NCBI RefSeq assembly: GCF_000425725.1
Contig: NZ_KE384439.1
Location: 157,309 to 221,308 of the forward strand
DNA length: 64,000 nt
Origin: Halomonas halocynthiae DSM 14573
Lineage (GTDB): Bacteria > Pseudomonadota > Gammaproteobacteria > Pseudomonadales > Halomonadaceae
Direction of reading: 5' to 3'
Shown: positions 8,292 through 17,173 of the stretch, piece after piece
Layout of the letters: every line of letters begins with the position of its first letter
Position numbering within the stretch: position 1 is the stretch's first letter
The notes under the pieces: model-generated
Told to the model about the DNA's origin: nothing
Seen by the model: the letters and a program-made list of their open reading frames with translations, nothing else
Database searches by the model: none
Program-made: the position numbers and the translations under genes

Positions 8292-10214
8292 ATGCGTCTG
8301 CACCGCAACCCCGTTAAGGATCCCCAAAGAGAGCTATACATTTACCGTGTGCGGATGCTGTTGGCCGTGGTGCTGGTGGTGCTGTTGACGGGGCTTTTGG
8401 GTGCGCGTCTTTATTACCTGCAAGTTGTTCAGCATGAGGTGTATAGCACGCGCTCGGACAAGAACCGGGTCAGGGTTGAGCCGCTGCCGCCTAGTCGTGG
8501 GTTGATTTATGACCGCAATGGTGAGCTGCTGGCAGAAAATTTGCCAACGTATAATCTGATGTTGGTGCGCGAGCGTGTTGATAACCTTGATGAAACTCTG
8601 GGACTGCTGGTTGATTTGCTGGCTCTGCCGGAAGATGAGGTTGAGTCGCTGCGTGCTCGCTCACGACAACGCCAGCGTTCTTATCAGCCGGCGCTATTGA
8701 TCAACGACTTGAGCGAATCACAGATAGCTCTGCTTGCCGTTAATCGCTACCGCCTGCCAGGGGTTGAAGTTGAGGCGCAGTTTTTGCGCCATTACCCTGA
8801 CAGCGAGATTATGTCTCATGTGCTGGGGTATGTGGGGCGGATTAATACGCAAGAGTTGGAACGTATCGATAGTGGTAACTATGCCGGTACGCACTATATT
8901 GGCAAAACGGGTGTTGAGCTGTCCTATGAGGATGAGTTGCATGGTAAAGCAGGGATACGCAAAGTAGAGGCCAATGCACGTGGCAGAGTGTTGCGCGAGC
9001 TGGAACGTGAAGATTCGGTCTCAGGAAAAGACCTGAAACTCTCGATTGATAAACCGCTGCAGCAGCTGGCGTTTGATTTGCTGGATGGGCGACGTGGCGC
9101 CATTGTCGCGATTGACCCCCGTAACGGCCAAATTCTGGCGTTGGCTTCGGTTCCTGGGTTTGATACCAATCAATTTGTAACGGGTATCAATGTGAAGGAC
9201 TACCGAGCGTTGCAGCAAGATGTTGACCTGCCATTATTTAATCGAGCCATTCGTGGCAGTTACCCTGCAGGCTCGACCATCAAGCCATTCATGCTGATTG
9301 CAGGGCTGGCGTCTGGGGTTATCACGCCAGAGACGACCATTTATGACCCCGGTTATTACCAACTACCCAATGATGATCGTCGCTATCGTAACTGGTTACG
9401 CTGGGGGCATGGCCGCGTTGATATGGAACGTTCGCTGGCCGTTTCTAATAATACCTATTACTACTCGCTGGCACACGATGTAGGCATTGATCGTATTAGT
9501 GAGCACTTGTCGAAGTTTGGCTTTGGCCAGCGAAATGCCGCCGATGTGGCGGGTGAGGGGAGTGCCTTGCTGCCGTCGAGAGAGTGGAAACGCCAGCGCT
9601 TCAACCAGTCTTGGTACCCGGGGGAAACCTTGTCTGTTGGTATTGGTCAGGGGTATCTGCAAGTGACCCCGTTACAGCTGGCAACAGCCACAGCAGTGCT
9701 GGCTAACCGAGGTCATTGGGTGAAGCCACGTCTTGCGCTGGAAATTGGGGGCGATCCGTTGCCGGAGGTTCTGCCAGAAACCTTAGATGACATCACTTTG
9801 CCCAATGATGAGTGGTGGGACAGGGTGTTTTCAGGCATGAAAAAAGTGCTCAGCGGTCGTGAAGGTACAGCGCGACGCTCTGGCGTAGGGCTGGAATATG
9901 CCATGGCAGGTAAGTCGGGCACGGCCCAAGTCTTTTCGCTGGGTCAGAATGAGCGTTACAACGCATCTCAGATACGTGAGCGGTTGCGTGACCACGCGTT
10001 ATTTATGGCGTTTGCTCCGGTTGATGAGCCCAAAATTGCGGTTTCTGTGATTGTTGAAAATGCGGGTGGCGGGAGCAGCCATGCCGCAGGACTTGCGCGT
10101 GCCATGAGTGATTTCTGGCTGCTTGAGCGAAATGCAGGGGGGCAGCCTGCGGGCAGCCAGGCAGAGAAAGACCCAGACGCAGAGGCTGCGGCGCTGTCAG
10201 AAGGTGCGTTATGA
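8292..10214 (+). CDS. mrdA: Penicillin-binding protein 2 (peptidoglycan transpeptidase)
   Basis: The elongasome D,D-transpeptidase that crosslinks lateral-wall peptidoglycan. The 640-residue product has a short cytoplasmic tail and one membrane anchor (about residues 21-42). A dimerisation (pedestal) domain follows, then the transpeptidase domain with the three active-site motifs: STIK in GSYPAGSTIKPF, SNN in LAVSNNTYY, and KSGT in AGKSGTAQVF. The ATG at 8292 has a GAGG 11 bases upstream; a TTG at 8274 in the same frame would add six residues. The stop overlaps the rodA start by 4 bp. Confidence 0.96.
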   Translation: MRLHRNPVKDPQRELYIYRVRMLLAVVLVVLLTGLLGARLYYLQVVQHEVYSTRSDKNRVRVEPLPPSRGLIYDRNGELLAENLPTYNLMLVRERVDNLDETLGLLVDLLALPEDEVESLRARSRQRQRSYQPALLINDLSESQIALLAVNRYRLPGVEVEAQFLRHYPDSEIMSHVLGYVGRINTQELERIDSGNYAGTHYIGKTGVELSYEDELHGKAGIRKVEANARGRVLRELEREDSVSGKDLKLSIDKPLQQLAFDLLDGRRGAIVAIDPRNGQILALASVPGFDTNQFVTGINVKDYRALQQDVDLPLFNRAIRGSYPAGSTIKPFMLIAGLASGVITPETTIYDPGYYQLPNDDRRYRNWLRWGHGRVDMERSLAVSNNTYYYSLAHDVGIDRISEHLSKFGFGQRNAADVAGEGSALLPSREWKRQRFNQSWYPGETLSVGIGQGYLQVTPLQLATATAVLANRGHWVKPRLALEIGGDPLPEVLPETLDDITLPNDEWWDRVFSGMKKVLSGREGTARRSGVGLEYAMAGKSGTAQVFSLGQNERYNASQIRERLRDHALFMAFAPVDEPKIAVSVIVENAGGGSSHAAGLARAMSDFWLLERNAGGQPAGSQAEKDPDAEAAALSEGAL

Positions 10215-11344
10215 CAAAAAATGTGTTGGGAATATCGCCAGGTAGCCTGTCACGCAAACGCAGTTACTGGGAGCGGATTCATCTTGACCCCTGGTTGCTG
10301 CTACTGCTTGTGGTGCTGATTATTAGTGGGTTAGGTGTGTTGTACAGCGCCAGCGGGCAGAATCTGGACTTGGTCATTCGCCAGGGAATGCGTTTTATTC
10401 TGGCGCTAGTGGTTATGGTAGTGCTGGCGCAGTTATCACCCACTACGTTGCAACGTTGGGCACTTGCGGCTTATGCGCTGGGTGTTTCTATGTTGATTGC
10501 AGTAGAAATCATGGGTGATATGGGCATGGGGGCTCAGCGCTGGCTGGTGATTCCTGGAGTGATGCGTTTTCAGCCGTCTGAGTTAATGAAACTCGCCATG
10601 CCGATGATGGTGGCTGCGTGGCTAAGTCGTCGCCCGTTACCGCCGCGGTTGTGGGATTTAGTCGTATGTGCTGTATTGATTGGCGTACCTGTGCTGCTGA
10701 TTGCACGACAGCCTGACTTGGGCACCTCGTTACTGGTGGCGTTGTCGGCTGTTTTTGTGGTGTTGTTGGCAGGGCTGTCGTGGCGGATTATTGGCCTGCT
10801 TTCGGCGCTAGCTGCTGCTGCGTTACCGCTGTTGTGGATGAATATGCATGACTACCAGAAGCGTCGTGTACTCACTTTTCTGGACCCAGAAACAGACCCG
10901 CTGGGTGCCGGTTGGAATATTATTCAATCAACCACGGCCATTGGCAGTGGCGGTGTATGGGGCAAAGGCTGGCTTGAAGGGACTCAGTCTCAGTTAGAGT
11001 TTCTGCCTGAGCGCCATACGGATTTTATTGTTGCGGTGCTGGGTGAGGAGTTTGGGCTGGTGGGCATGCTGGCCTTTTTGATTTTGTATTTGTTGATTGT
11101 GTGTCGCGGGTTGTGGCTTGCCAGTGCTGCACAGGAAACATTTGGTCGGCTCCTGGCCGGTAGCATCATGCTCACTTTCTTTATCTATGTGTTTGTTAAT
11201 GTTGGCATGGTTAGCGGCCTTTTGCCGGTTGTTGGTGTTCCTCTGCCGTTGGTAAGTTACGGGGGGACCTCCAGCGTGACCTTGTTGGCGGGTTTCGGTA
11301 TTCTCATGTCAGTTCACGCACAGCGCCGTTTGTTACCGCGTTAG
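10211..11344 (+). CDS. mrdB: RodA peptidoglycan glycosyltransferase (SEDS)
   Basis: The SEDS-family polymerase that makes glycan strands from lipid II together with PBP2. The protein has 377 residues and about ten membrane helices. Signatures are DLGTSLLVALSA, the periplasmic-loop RVLTFLDPETDPLGAGWNI and IGSGGVWGKGWLEGTQ. The C-terminal GLLPVVGVPLPLVSYGG is the FtsW/RodA hallmark. The ATG overlaps the mrdA stop (ATGA), which keeps the two subunits stoichiometric. Confidence 0.96.
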   Translation: MTKNVLGISPGSLSRKRSYWERIHLDPWLLLLLVVLIISGLGVLYSASGQNLDLVIRQGMRFILALVVMVVLAQLSPTTLQRWALAAYALGVSMLIAVEIMGDMGMGAQRWLVIPGVMRFQPSELMKLAMPMMVAAWLSRRPLPPRLWDLVVCAVLIGVPVLLIARQPDLGTSLLVALSAVFVVLLAGLSWRIIGLLSALAAAALPLLWMNMHDYQKRRVLTFLDPETDPLGAGWNIIQSTTAIGSGGVWGKGWLEGTQSQLEFLPERHTDFIVAVLGEEFGLVGMLAFLILYLLIVCRGLWLASAAQETFGRLLAGSIMLTFFIYVFVNVGMVSGLLPVVGVPLPLVSYGGTSSVTLLAGFGILMSVHAQRRLLPR

Positions 11345-11368
11345 CGGCACACCAAAGAAAAAGTGACG

Positions 11369-11400
11369 CATAACGCTGGAAGAACGTTCGTCGCGTTATG
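11369..11400. repeat. Inverted repeat in the mrdB-mltB gap
   Basis: CATAACGC at 11369-11376 pairs with GCGTTATG at 11393-11400. The 16 bases between include the self-complementary GAACGTTC (11383-11390). No T-run follows, so it is not a standard terminator. It may act as an RNA processing or stability element, or an operator, ahead of mltB. Confidence 0.4.
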
Positions 11401-11475
11401 TAATGAATACTCGCACCATTGTGAGGTAATGCACACGGTGGTTGCCGTAATGCCAGCTTCTTGGAGAAGAACAGG

Positions 11476-12549
11476 ATGTCAGCAATGAAGGGATTGCAAC
11501 TCAGGCGCTCAAAAGCGCTGCTGATCGCTAGTGTGATGGGATGTCTTATCGCATCAGGGCAAACTATGGCAGCAGATTTCGACCCTCACAGCGGTGAAGT
11601 CAAGGCGCTGGTTGATGAGGTGTCGGCAAGTGGCGTGTCGCGTGAGTGGCTTAATGACGCGATGGACCGTGCGGAATTCAGCAAGGAAGTGCTGGATGCG
11701 ATGACTAGCGCTGCTGAATACAATCTGGTTTGGCACAGCTATCGCGATATTTTTCTTGGTGAAGAACGAATACGCGAAGGCGTTGAGTTTATTGCAGCAC
11801 ACCAGGACGCGTTTGAGCGAGCTGAACAGGCCTATGGTGTGCCGCCTGAAGTGATTGCTGCGATTTTGGGCGTAGAAACACGCTTTGGGCAAATAAAAGG
11901 CAACCATCGAGTATTAGACTCCTTGTCTACACTGGCGTTTCATCATCCGCGCCGCGGTAAGTTTTTCCGTGGAGAATTAGCGACCTTTCTGGAAATCTCC
12001 TGGAACCAGCAGGTAGAACCTGACGAGTTGGTGGGTTCCTATGCCGGTGCCATGGGCTATCCACAGTTCATACCTACCAGTTACATGGCGTATGCGGTGG
12101 ACTTTAACGACGATGGTAAGCGCAACCTGTGGACTGACCCGGTAGACGCTATTGGCAGTATTGGCAATTATTTTGCTGAGCATCGTTGGCAGGCTGGTGT
12201 ACCTATTTACTTTGACGCTCAGGGGCCTGCTAATCCGCCCTCAGGAATTAACTTCAATCAAGCTAAAGCCCCTTATATCAGTGTCAGTCAGCTGGCTCAG
12301 AAAGGCATTACCACTGAGGCTGATGTTGCAGGTGATGTTAAGGTCGTGCCATTGGCGCTTGAGCTTGAGGATGGTTCTACCCAGTATCGGATGGGTCTGT
12401 TCAATTTTTATGTTATCACCCGCTACAATCATAGCTATTTGTATGCCATGGCGGTGACGGAGCTTGCTGAGGCGATTGCCGCAGCCCAGCTTGAGTTTGA
12501 GGCTGAGTCGGGCTTTATCAACGATGTGCAACGTGAGGCGAGCCCATGA
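11476..12549 (+). CDS. mltB: Membrane-associated lytic murein transglycosylase B
   Basis: Cleaves the MurNAc-GlcNAc bond to give 1,6-anhydromuropeptides. The 357-residue product has the MltB/Slt35 core. The catalytic glutamate is in AAILGVETRFG. The substrate cleft motif is GSYAGAMGYPQFIPTSY, and an EF-hand-like DFNDDGKRNLW resembles the calcium site of Slt35. The N-terminus is a signal peptide ending near QTMAADF. A cysteine at ASVMGCL could be a lipobox, but its -3/-2 residues are poor, so whether it is lipidated is unclear. The ATG at 11476 follows a GGAG/CAGG site. The stop overlaps the rlpA start by 4 bp. Confidence 0.93.
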   Translation: MSAMKGLQLRRSKALLIASVMGCLIASGQTMAADFDPHSGEVKALVDEVSASGVSREWLNDAMDRAEFSKEVLDAMTSAAEYNLVWHSYRDIFLGEERIREGVEFIAAHQDAFERAEQAYGVPPEVIAAILGVETRFGQIKGNHRVLDSLSTLAFHHPRRGKFFRGELATFLEISWNQQVEPDELVGSYAGAMGYPQFIPTSYMAYAVDFNDDGKRNLWTDPVDAIGSIGNYFAEHRWQAGVPIYFDAQGPANPPSGINFNQAKAPYISVSQLAQKGITTEADVAGDVKVVPLALELEDGSTQYRMGLFNFYVITRYNHSYLYAMAVTELAEAIAAAQLEFEAESGFINDVQREASP

Positions 12550-13424
12550 AACGCTGGTATCAGGTAGGGGTCAGCCTGCTGTTATTGGCAGGCTGCTCAA
12601 GTACTCAGGAGGTTGCTCAGCAGGCACCTGATACTGCTGTGCCCGAGGTGACGCCAGAGCCTAGTGGTGAGCGCTATCATATGAACTCGGACGCTTACCC
12701 CCAGGAACCCCCGGATGTTAGCCAGGTGCCGGACGCCGTGCCGCGTGTTGAGTCGCACTCTAGGGGAGGGAATAAGTCAACCTATGAGGTGTGGGGGAAA
12801 ACGTATCGGGTGATGGATAATGCCAGTGGTTATCGTCGTGATGGCACGGCGTCGTGGTATGGAAAGAAGTTCCATGGTTACGCGACGTCCAATGGCGAAA
12901 TTTATGACATGTATAAGATGAGCGCTGCGCATCGTTCTTTGCCATTACCGACTTATGCACGGGTCACCAATAGGGATAACGGCAAGTCAGTGATACTGCG
13001 TGTTAATGACCGTGGGCCTTTTCATAGCGAGCGGGAAATTGATCTTTCCTACGCGGCTGCGGCGCGTTTGGGCATCCTTGATGCTGGTACTGGGCGGGTG
13101 AAAGTTGAGGCTATCGATCCGCGTAACTGGCAGGCGCAGGGTGGTGCTGCACCTGCTGTTTCTTCGTCCTCGGCTCAACGCTCTGTTACGCCAAGCAGCG
13201 CAGTTTATGTGCAGGTGGCCGCTCTAGACTCGGCAAACAGTGCTTCTGCGCTTGAAGGTCGCCTGGATGAGCTACTTGATTACCCAGTGCGTGTTGAAGA
13301 TGAAACAGGGCTCTACCGAGTTCAGGTGGGGCCTGTCAGCCGGTCTGAAGATGTCAGGACTATTCGTCGTAAACTTCAGAATTCCGGATTTGAAGAAACA
13401 TTTGTTGTTGATAATGTTGAGTAA
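12546..13424 (+). CDS. rlpA: RlpA septal lytic transglycosylase-like lipoprotein
   Basis: An outer-membrane lipoprotein of 292 residues that acts on denuded glycan strands and supports daughter-cell separation. A signal peptide ends in the lipobox LLLAGCSS. The double-psi beta-barrel domain spans about residues 95-195, with GTASWYGKKFHG, ATSNGEIYDM and the catalytic-region RVNDRGPF. The C-terminal SPOR domain (about 218-292, from VYVQVAALDS) binds glycan lacking stem peptides. The start overlaps the mltB stop, so two glycan-cleaving enzymes are co-translated. Confidence 0.95.
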   Translation: MKRWYQVGVSLLLLAGCSSTQEVAQQAPDTAVPEVTPEPSGERYHMNSDAYPQEPPDVSQVPDAVPRVESHSRGGNKSTYEVWGKTYRVMDNASGYRRDGTASWYGKKFHGYATSNGEIYDMYKMSAAHRSLPLPTYARVTNRDNGKSVILRVNDRGPFHSEREIDLSYAAAARLGILDAGTGRVKVEAIDPRNWQAQGGAAPAVSSSSAQRSVTPSSAVYVQVAALDSANSASALEGRLDELLDYPVRVEDETGLYRVQVGPVSRSEDVRTIRRKLQNSGFEETFVVDNVE

Positions 13425-13475
13425 CTTCGTGTTATTCCAGCTCACTTTTCTGCTTTGCCAAGAGATTCACTTGCC

Positions 13476-14696
13476 ATGAAAGCTTCATCTTATCTTCGTT
13501 CCTTTCGACGCCTGACGACCTTTGTTGTTGGTGCTGTGCTGGCGGGCAATGTGCTGGCCCAAAGTGCCGTGCCCACCCCGGATAAGCCGCCAGCGCCGCC
13601 TGTCATGATTCCCAGTTCACCGAATTTGGCTGCCAGTTCTTGGCTCTTAGTGGATGCTGGTAGTGGTCGTGTGTTGGCTGAGCATAACGCTGATGAGCGT
13701 TTACCCCCGGCAAGCTTAACCAAGCTGATGACGGCTTATTTGGTAGAACGTGAGCTGAATAGCGGAAATATCAGTGAAGACGACCTGGTGCCTATCAGTG
13801 AGAAAGCTTGGCGCATGGGTGGGTCAAGGATGTTCATTGAGGTTGGTACTCAGGTACCAGTCAGTGAGTTGTTGCAAGGTATTGTTATTGTTTCGGGTAA
13901 TGACGCCAGCGTTGCCATGGCTGAATATCTGGCTGGTGGCGAAGCGCCGTTTGCCGACATTATGAACCAGCATGCCGATCGTCTGGGTATGACCAATACG
14001 CATTTTATGAATGCGACGGGGATGCCAGATTCGAATCATTATTCGTCGGCGCGTGATTTGGCCAACTTGTCTCGTCACATCATTGAAGACTACCCCGAGC
14101 ATTACCAGATATACGCCCAGAAGGAGTTTACGTTTGGTGGTATTGAGCAGTCCAATCGCAACCGCTTGCTGTGGCGTGACTCATCTGTTGATGGGCTGAA
14201 AACAGGCTGGACTGATGAAGCGGGCTTCTGCTTAGTGGCGTCATCGGAACGTGAAGATATGCGGTTGGTTTCGGTCGTAATGGGTACGTCATCAGACGCA
14301 GCCAGAACACAGGAAACGCAGAAGCTGCTTAGTTACGGCTTTCGCTATTTTGAGACGGTAAAGCTTGAAGAAGCTGGCGCTCCGCTGGGAACAACTCGGG
14401 TATGGGGTGGCGACACCAATACTCTCTCCGTGGGTATTAACGGTCCTGTTATGGTGACGTTGCCGCGCAATCGTAGCGACGAAGTCACCACGACAATTGA
14501 TATTCAGCAGGACCTGCATGCGCCGATTCAGAAAGGCCAGGTGGTGGGTTTAATGACCGTTACGCTGGGCGATGAAGTGGTTGATGAGCGAGAACTGTTG
14601 GCGCTGGAGCCTATTGAAGAAGGTGGTTTTTTCAAACGTCTGATCGACTCTATCATGCGCTTCTTCAGCAACTTGTTTGGCGGCTGGTTTGATTAA
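13476..14696 (+). CDS. dacA: D-alanyl-D-alanine carboxypeptidase (PBP5/6 type)
   Basis: A periplasmic low-molecular-mass PBP that removes the terminal D-Ala of pentapeptides. The 406-residue product has a signal peptide cleaved near NVLAQS. Catalytic motifs are SLTK in PPASLTKLMT, SGN in VSGNDASV and KTG in DGLKTGWT. A PBP5_C beta domain follows. The last 20 or so residues, FFKRLIDSIMRFFSNLFGG, form the amphipathic helix that anchors the family to the inner membrane. The ATG at 13476 is preferred over a TTG at 13455, because the signal peptide begins there. Confidence 0.95.
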   Translation: MKASSYLRSFRRLTTFVVGAVLAGNVLAQSAVPTPDKPPAPPVMIPSSPNLAASSWLLVDAGSGRVLAEHNADERLPPASLTKLMTAYLVERELNSGNISEDDLVPISEKAWRMGGSRMFIEVGTQVPVSELLQGIVIVSGNDASVAMAEYLAGGEAPFADIMNQHADRLGMTNTHFMNATGMPDSNHYSSARDLANLSRHIIEDYPEHYQIYAQKEFTFGGIEQSNRNRLLWRDSSVDGLKTGWTDEAGFCLVASSEREDMRLVSVVMGTSSDAARTQETQKLLSYGFRYFETVKLEEAGAPLGTTRVWGGDTNTLSVGINGPVMVTLPRNRSDEVTTTIDIQQDLHAPIQKGQVVGLMTVTLGDEVVDERELLALEPIEEGGFFKRLIDSIMRFFSNLFGGWFD

Positions 14697-14734
14697 TTGC
14701 AGTGTGATTGTGCGCTGAGAGAAGATGATCTTTC

Positions 14735-15064
14735 ATGGTAAGTGAGGTGTCAGAGATGAGTGGCCAGATACGCGACCTTCGAAATCCTAGCCCAGGTAGT
14801 TCAATGGGGCCGCCCAAGCTTGAATTTCCCTGCGATTATGCCCTCAAGGTGGTAGGTGACGCAGCGGACGACTTTGGGGAGGCGGTGGCCCGAGTGATTG
14901 AGCAGTTTGATCCGACGTTCGATGTCTCAACCATGAAGTTAGTCGCAAGCCGCAATGGGCGCTACCTGTCTGCGCGTCTTAGCATCTATGCGACAGGGGA
15001 AGAGCAGATTAAGTCGTTGTTTGATGCTCTCAAGGCGACGGGTCGTGTTCACATGGTGGTGTAA
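14735..15064 (+). CDS. ybeD: YbeD/DUF493 small regulatory protein
   Basis: A DUF493 protein of 109 residues with an ACT-like fold, found between dacA and lipB in many gammaproteobacteria. The signature stretch is [14 protein letters not shown], followed by [14 protein letters not shown] and [19 protein letters not shown]. The function is not established, although its constant pairing with lipB suggests a link to lipoylation. An ATG at 14756 is an alternative start with a GAGG in front. The lipB start follows after 2 bp. Confidence 0.9.
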   Translation: MVSEVSEMSGQIRDLRNPSPGSSMGPPKLEFPCDYALKVVGDAADDFGEAVARVIEQFDPTFDVSTMKLVASRNGRYLSARLSIYATGEEQIKSLFDALKATGRVHMVV

Positions 15065-15066
15065 AG

Positions 15067-15690
15067 GTGTTGCCAATTAGGTTGCAGCGGTTGGGGCGAC
15101 AACCCTATGAGCCCGTGTGGCAGGCTATGCGTGAATTAACGGATGTGCGAGACGGCGATACGGAAGATCAGTTATGGCTGGTGGAGCACGACCCCGTTTT
15201 TACGCAAGGGCAGGCTGGTAAACCTGAGCACTTGCTGGTGCCGGGTGATATTCCGGTAGTACAGACGGACCGTGGCGGGCAGATCACCTACCATGGGCCA
15301 GGGCAAGTCATTGTCTACCCCTTGATTGACATGCGCCGTGCCAAGCTGGGTGTTCGCCAGCTAGTGAGTGATATCGAAAATGCTGTGATCGATTTACTGG
15401 CGGAGTATGGGGTTGCGTCTTGTGCTCGTGCTGATGCGCCGGGGGTTTATGTGGGGCAGTATAAAATAGCCTCGCTTGGCCTGAGAATTCGTCGTGGTGC
15501 CAGCTTTCATGGGGTGGCGCTAAATGTCGATAATGACTTAGCACCATTTCATCGGATCAACCCCTGTGGGTATGAAGGGCTTGAGATGACGCGTATGGCT
15601 GATTTGGTTAAACAGCTGCCGCCGGCCATCACGGTAGGTGAGCATTTGGCGACATGCCTCGCTAAAACGCTGGGGCGTGAGCTGATCTAG
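15067..15690 (+). CDS. lipB: Octanoyltransferase LipB
   Basis: Transfers octanoyl from acyl carrier protein to lipoyl domains of 2-oxoacid dehydrogenases and the glycine cleavage H protein. The 207-residue product carries [12 protein letters not shown], the catalytic cysteine in RINPCGYEG and the lysine in YKIASLGL. Translation appears to begin at GTG 15067, with no strong ribosome-binding site. This fits coupling to ybeD, which ends 2 bp before. lipA lies convergently downstream rather than on the same strand. Confidence 0.95.
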   Translation: MLPIRLQRLGRQPYEPVWQAMRELTDVRDGDTEDQLWLVEHDPVFTQGQAGKPEHLLVPGDIPVVQTDRGGQITYHGPGQVIVYPLIDMRRAKLGVRQLVSDIENAVIDLLAEYGVASCARADAPGVYVGQYKIASLGLRIRRGASFHGVALNVDNDLAPFHRINPCGYEGLEMTRMADLVKQLPPAITVGEHLATCLAKTLGRELI

Positions 15691-15732
15691 CTGTTATCTG
15701 TTGGTGTTGGACATAAGTGTTATGAACGCCAT

Positions 15733-15774
15733 AAAAAAACACGCCCAGAGCATTGATCTGTGCGTGTTTTTTTT
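15733..15774. terminator. Bidirectional terminator between lipB and lipA
   Basis: A stem of AACACGC/GCGTGTT, extended inward by CAGA/TCTG, is flanked by an A-run on the left and a T-run on the right. It can therefore stop transcription of both convergent genes. Confidence 0.85.
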
Positions 15775-15779
15775 ATACG

Positions 15780-16838
15780 TCAGCTGACGTTGCGTACTGG
15801 AATAATATTGGGGTCGGGTTCTTGGTCAGGTACTTGGGCGTGGTCAGACAGTTCCAGCCCCAAGTTGTTTTTCTCAAACACCTGGTCGGCGCGATAACTT
15901 GAACGTACCAGCGGGCCGGAAGGCACTTCCATAAAGCCTTTGTTTAGCCCCACTTGGCGGTAATGTTCAAACTCATCCGGTGTGACCCAGCGTTCTACCG
16001 GTAAGTGGTTGCGGGTAGGGCGCAGGTATTGCCCAAGAGTCACGATATCGACGCCTATGGCACGCAAATCGTCAAATGTCTGATAGATTTCTTCATCACT
16101 TTCGCCAAGGCCCAGCATCAGGCTGGTTTTGGTAATGATGTTAGGATTGTGGCGTTTAGCGTAAGCCAATACCTCTAGCGTTTTACGGTAGCCCGCGCGG
16201 GGGTCACGTACACGCTCGGTCAGCCGTTCGACGGTTTCCACGTTTTGGGCGAAAACCTCCAGACCTGAGTCGACCACTTCTTGAATGGCGCTATGCACGC
16301 CATCGAAGTCTGGTGTGAGTGCTTCGACGACAACCTCTGGTGTGAGCGACTTTATCGCCCGTATACACGCGGCATAGTGTCCAGCCCCACCGTCATCTAG
16401 GTCGTCCCTATCGACTGAGGTCAACACGATGTAGCGTAACCCCATCAACTTGACAGACTTGGCCGTGTTATCAGGCTCTTCAGCATCCAACCAGCCTTTG
16501 GGGTTGCCAGTATCGACGGCACAGAAGCGACAGGCCCGGGTACAGATCGACCCCATCAGCATGATGGTAGCGGTGCCATTACTCCAGCACTCGCCCATGT
16601 TGGGGCAGTGCGATTCAGCACACACGGTGCTGAGCCGATGTTCACTGACATTACGCTTTACGGCTTCGAATCGCTGCCCGGCAGGTATCTGGGCACGCAG
16701 CCAAGAGGGCTTGCGCCCAAGATCGGTTTCAGAGGTGTCGCTGACACGTTGCTTCATGCCATCTTTGATGGCTGTGGTGCCTTGGGCATTGCGGTATTTG
16801 CTACCGCTGATTACCCGGTGTGAGCTTTGCTCGCTCAT
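15780..16838 (-). CDS. lipA: Lipoyl synthase (radical SAM)
   Basis: Inserts two sulfurs into octanoyl groups placed by LipB. The 352-residue product has the auxiliary cluster motif [13 protein letters not shown] (CX4CX5C), the radical SAM motif CTRACRFC (CX3CX2C) and the C-terminal RSSYRAD serine ligand to the auxiliary cluster. The ATG at 16838 is preceded by GGAGGGG; an upstream ATG at 16856 is less likely. It faces lipB across a shared terminator, whereas the order is usually lipB-lipA on one strand. Confidence 0.96.
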   Translation of the reverse strand: MSEQSSHRVISGSKYRNAQGTTAIKDGMKQRVSDTSETDLGRKPSWLRAQIPAGQRFEAVKRNVSEHRLSTVCAESHCPNMGECWSNGTATIMLMGSICTRACRFCAVDTGNPKGWLDAEEPDNTAKSVKLMGLRYIVLTSVDRDDLDDGGAGHYAACIRAIKSLTPEVVVEALTPDFDGVHSAIQEVVDSGLEVFAQNVETVERLTERVRDPRAGYRKTLEVLAYAKRHNPNIITKTSLMLGLGESDEEIYQTFDDLRAIGVDIVTLGQYLRPTRNHLPVERWVTPDEFEHYRQVGLNKGFMEVPSGPLVRSSYRADQVFEKNNLGLELSDHAQVPDQEPDPNIIPVRNVS

Positions 16839-17173
16839 GCTGATATACCCCTCCACGGCGGCGTATCACCTAACATGGCAGTCTGATAGTTTTGCTGGAT
16901 CGTTTTGCTGTCAGCCTAGCCAGAAGTGAAAGTAATTCAATCCGCCCAGCCTACCATAAGCCGATATTGTCTTTACAGCCATGTCTTTACAGCTTGAGTG
17001 GTATGAGTGGTATGGAGGTGCGGCGGACCTGTCCATAAAACAAATGTAACGAGTTGACAAAGTCTCTCGCGAGGGAAAGGTTTTTGCGCTATATTGCATC
17101 GCAGCATGGCTGTGTCGGCTACCGCCATGGTCACGGCTGTTGACTTCAATAACGCCGGCTGGAGATGTCTTGT
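16839..17173. other. 335-bp divergent intergenic region, lipA / DUF3141
   Basis: No gene is seen. It must hold the promoters of lipA (left) and of the DUF3141 gene (right). A TTGACA at 17054-17059 and a TATATT at 17090-17095 are present but are 30 bp apart, too far to pair with each other. Between them lies the perfect palindrome CTCGCGAG (17064-17071), a possible operator. GGAG at 17161-17164 is the ribosome-binding site of the downstream gene. Confidence 0.4.

Noticed and set aside
7523..8341. Minus-strand frame of 272 residues across rsfS and rlmH
   Set aside because: Both plus-strand genes are clearly real; the frame has no recognisable domain.
17054..17095. TTGACA and TATATT as a promoter pair for the DUF3141 gene
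   Set aside because: The 30-bp spacing is far beyond the usable 15-19 bp; each may belong to another promoter.
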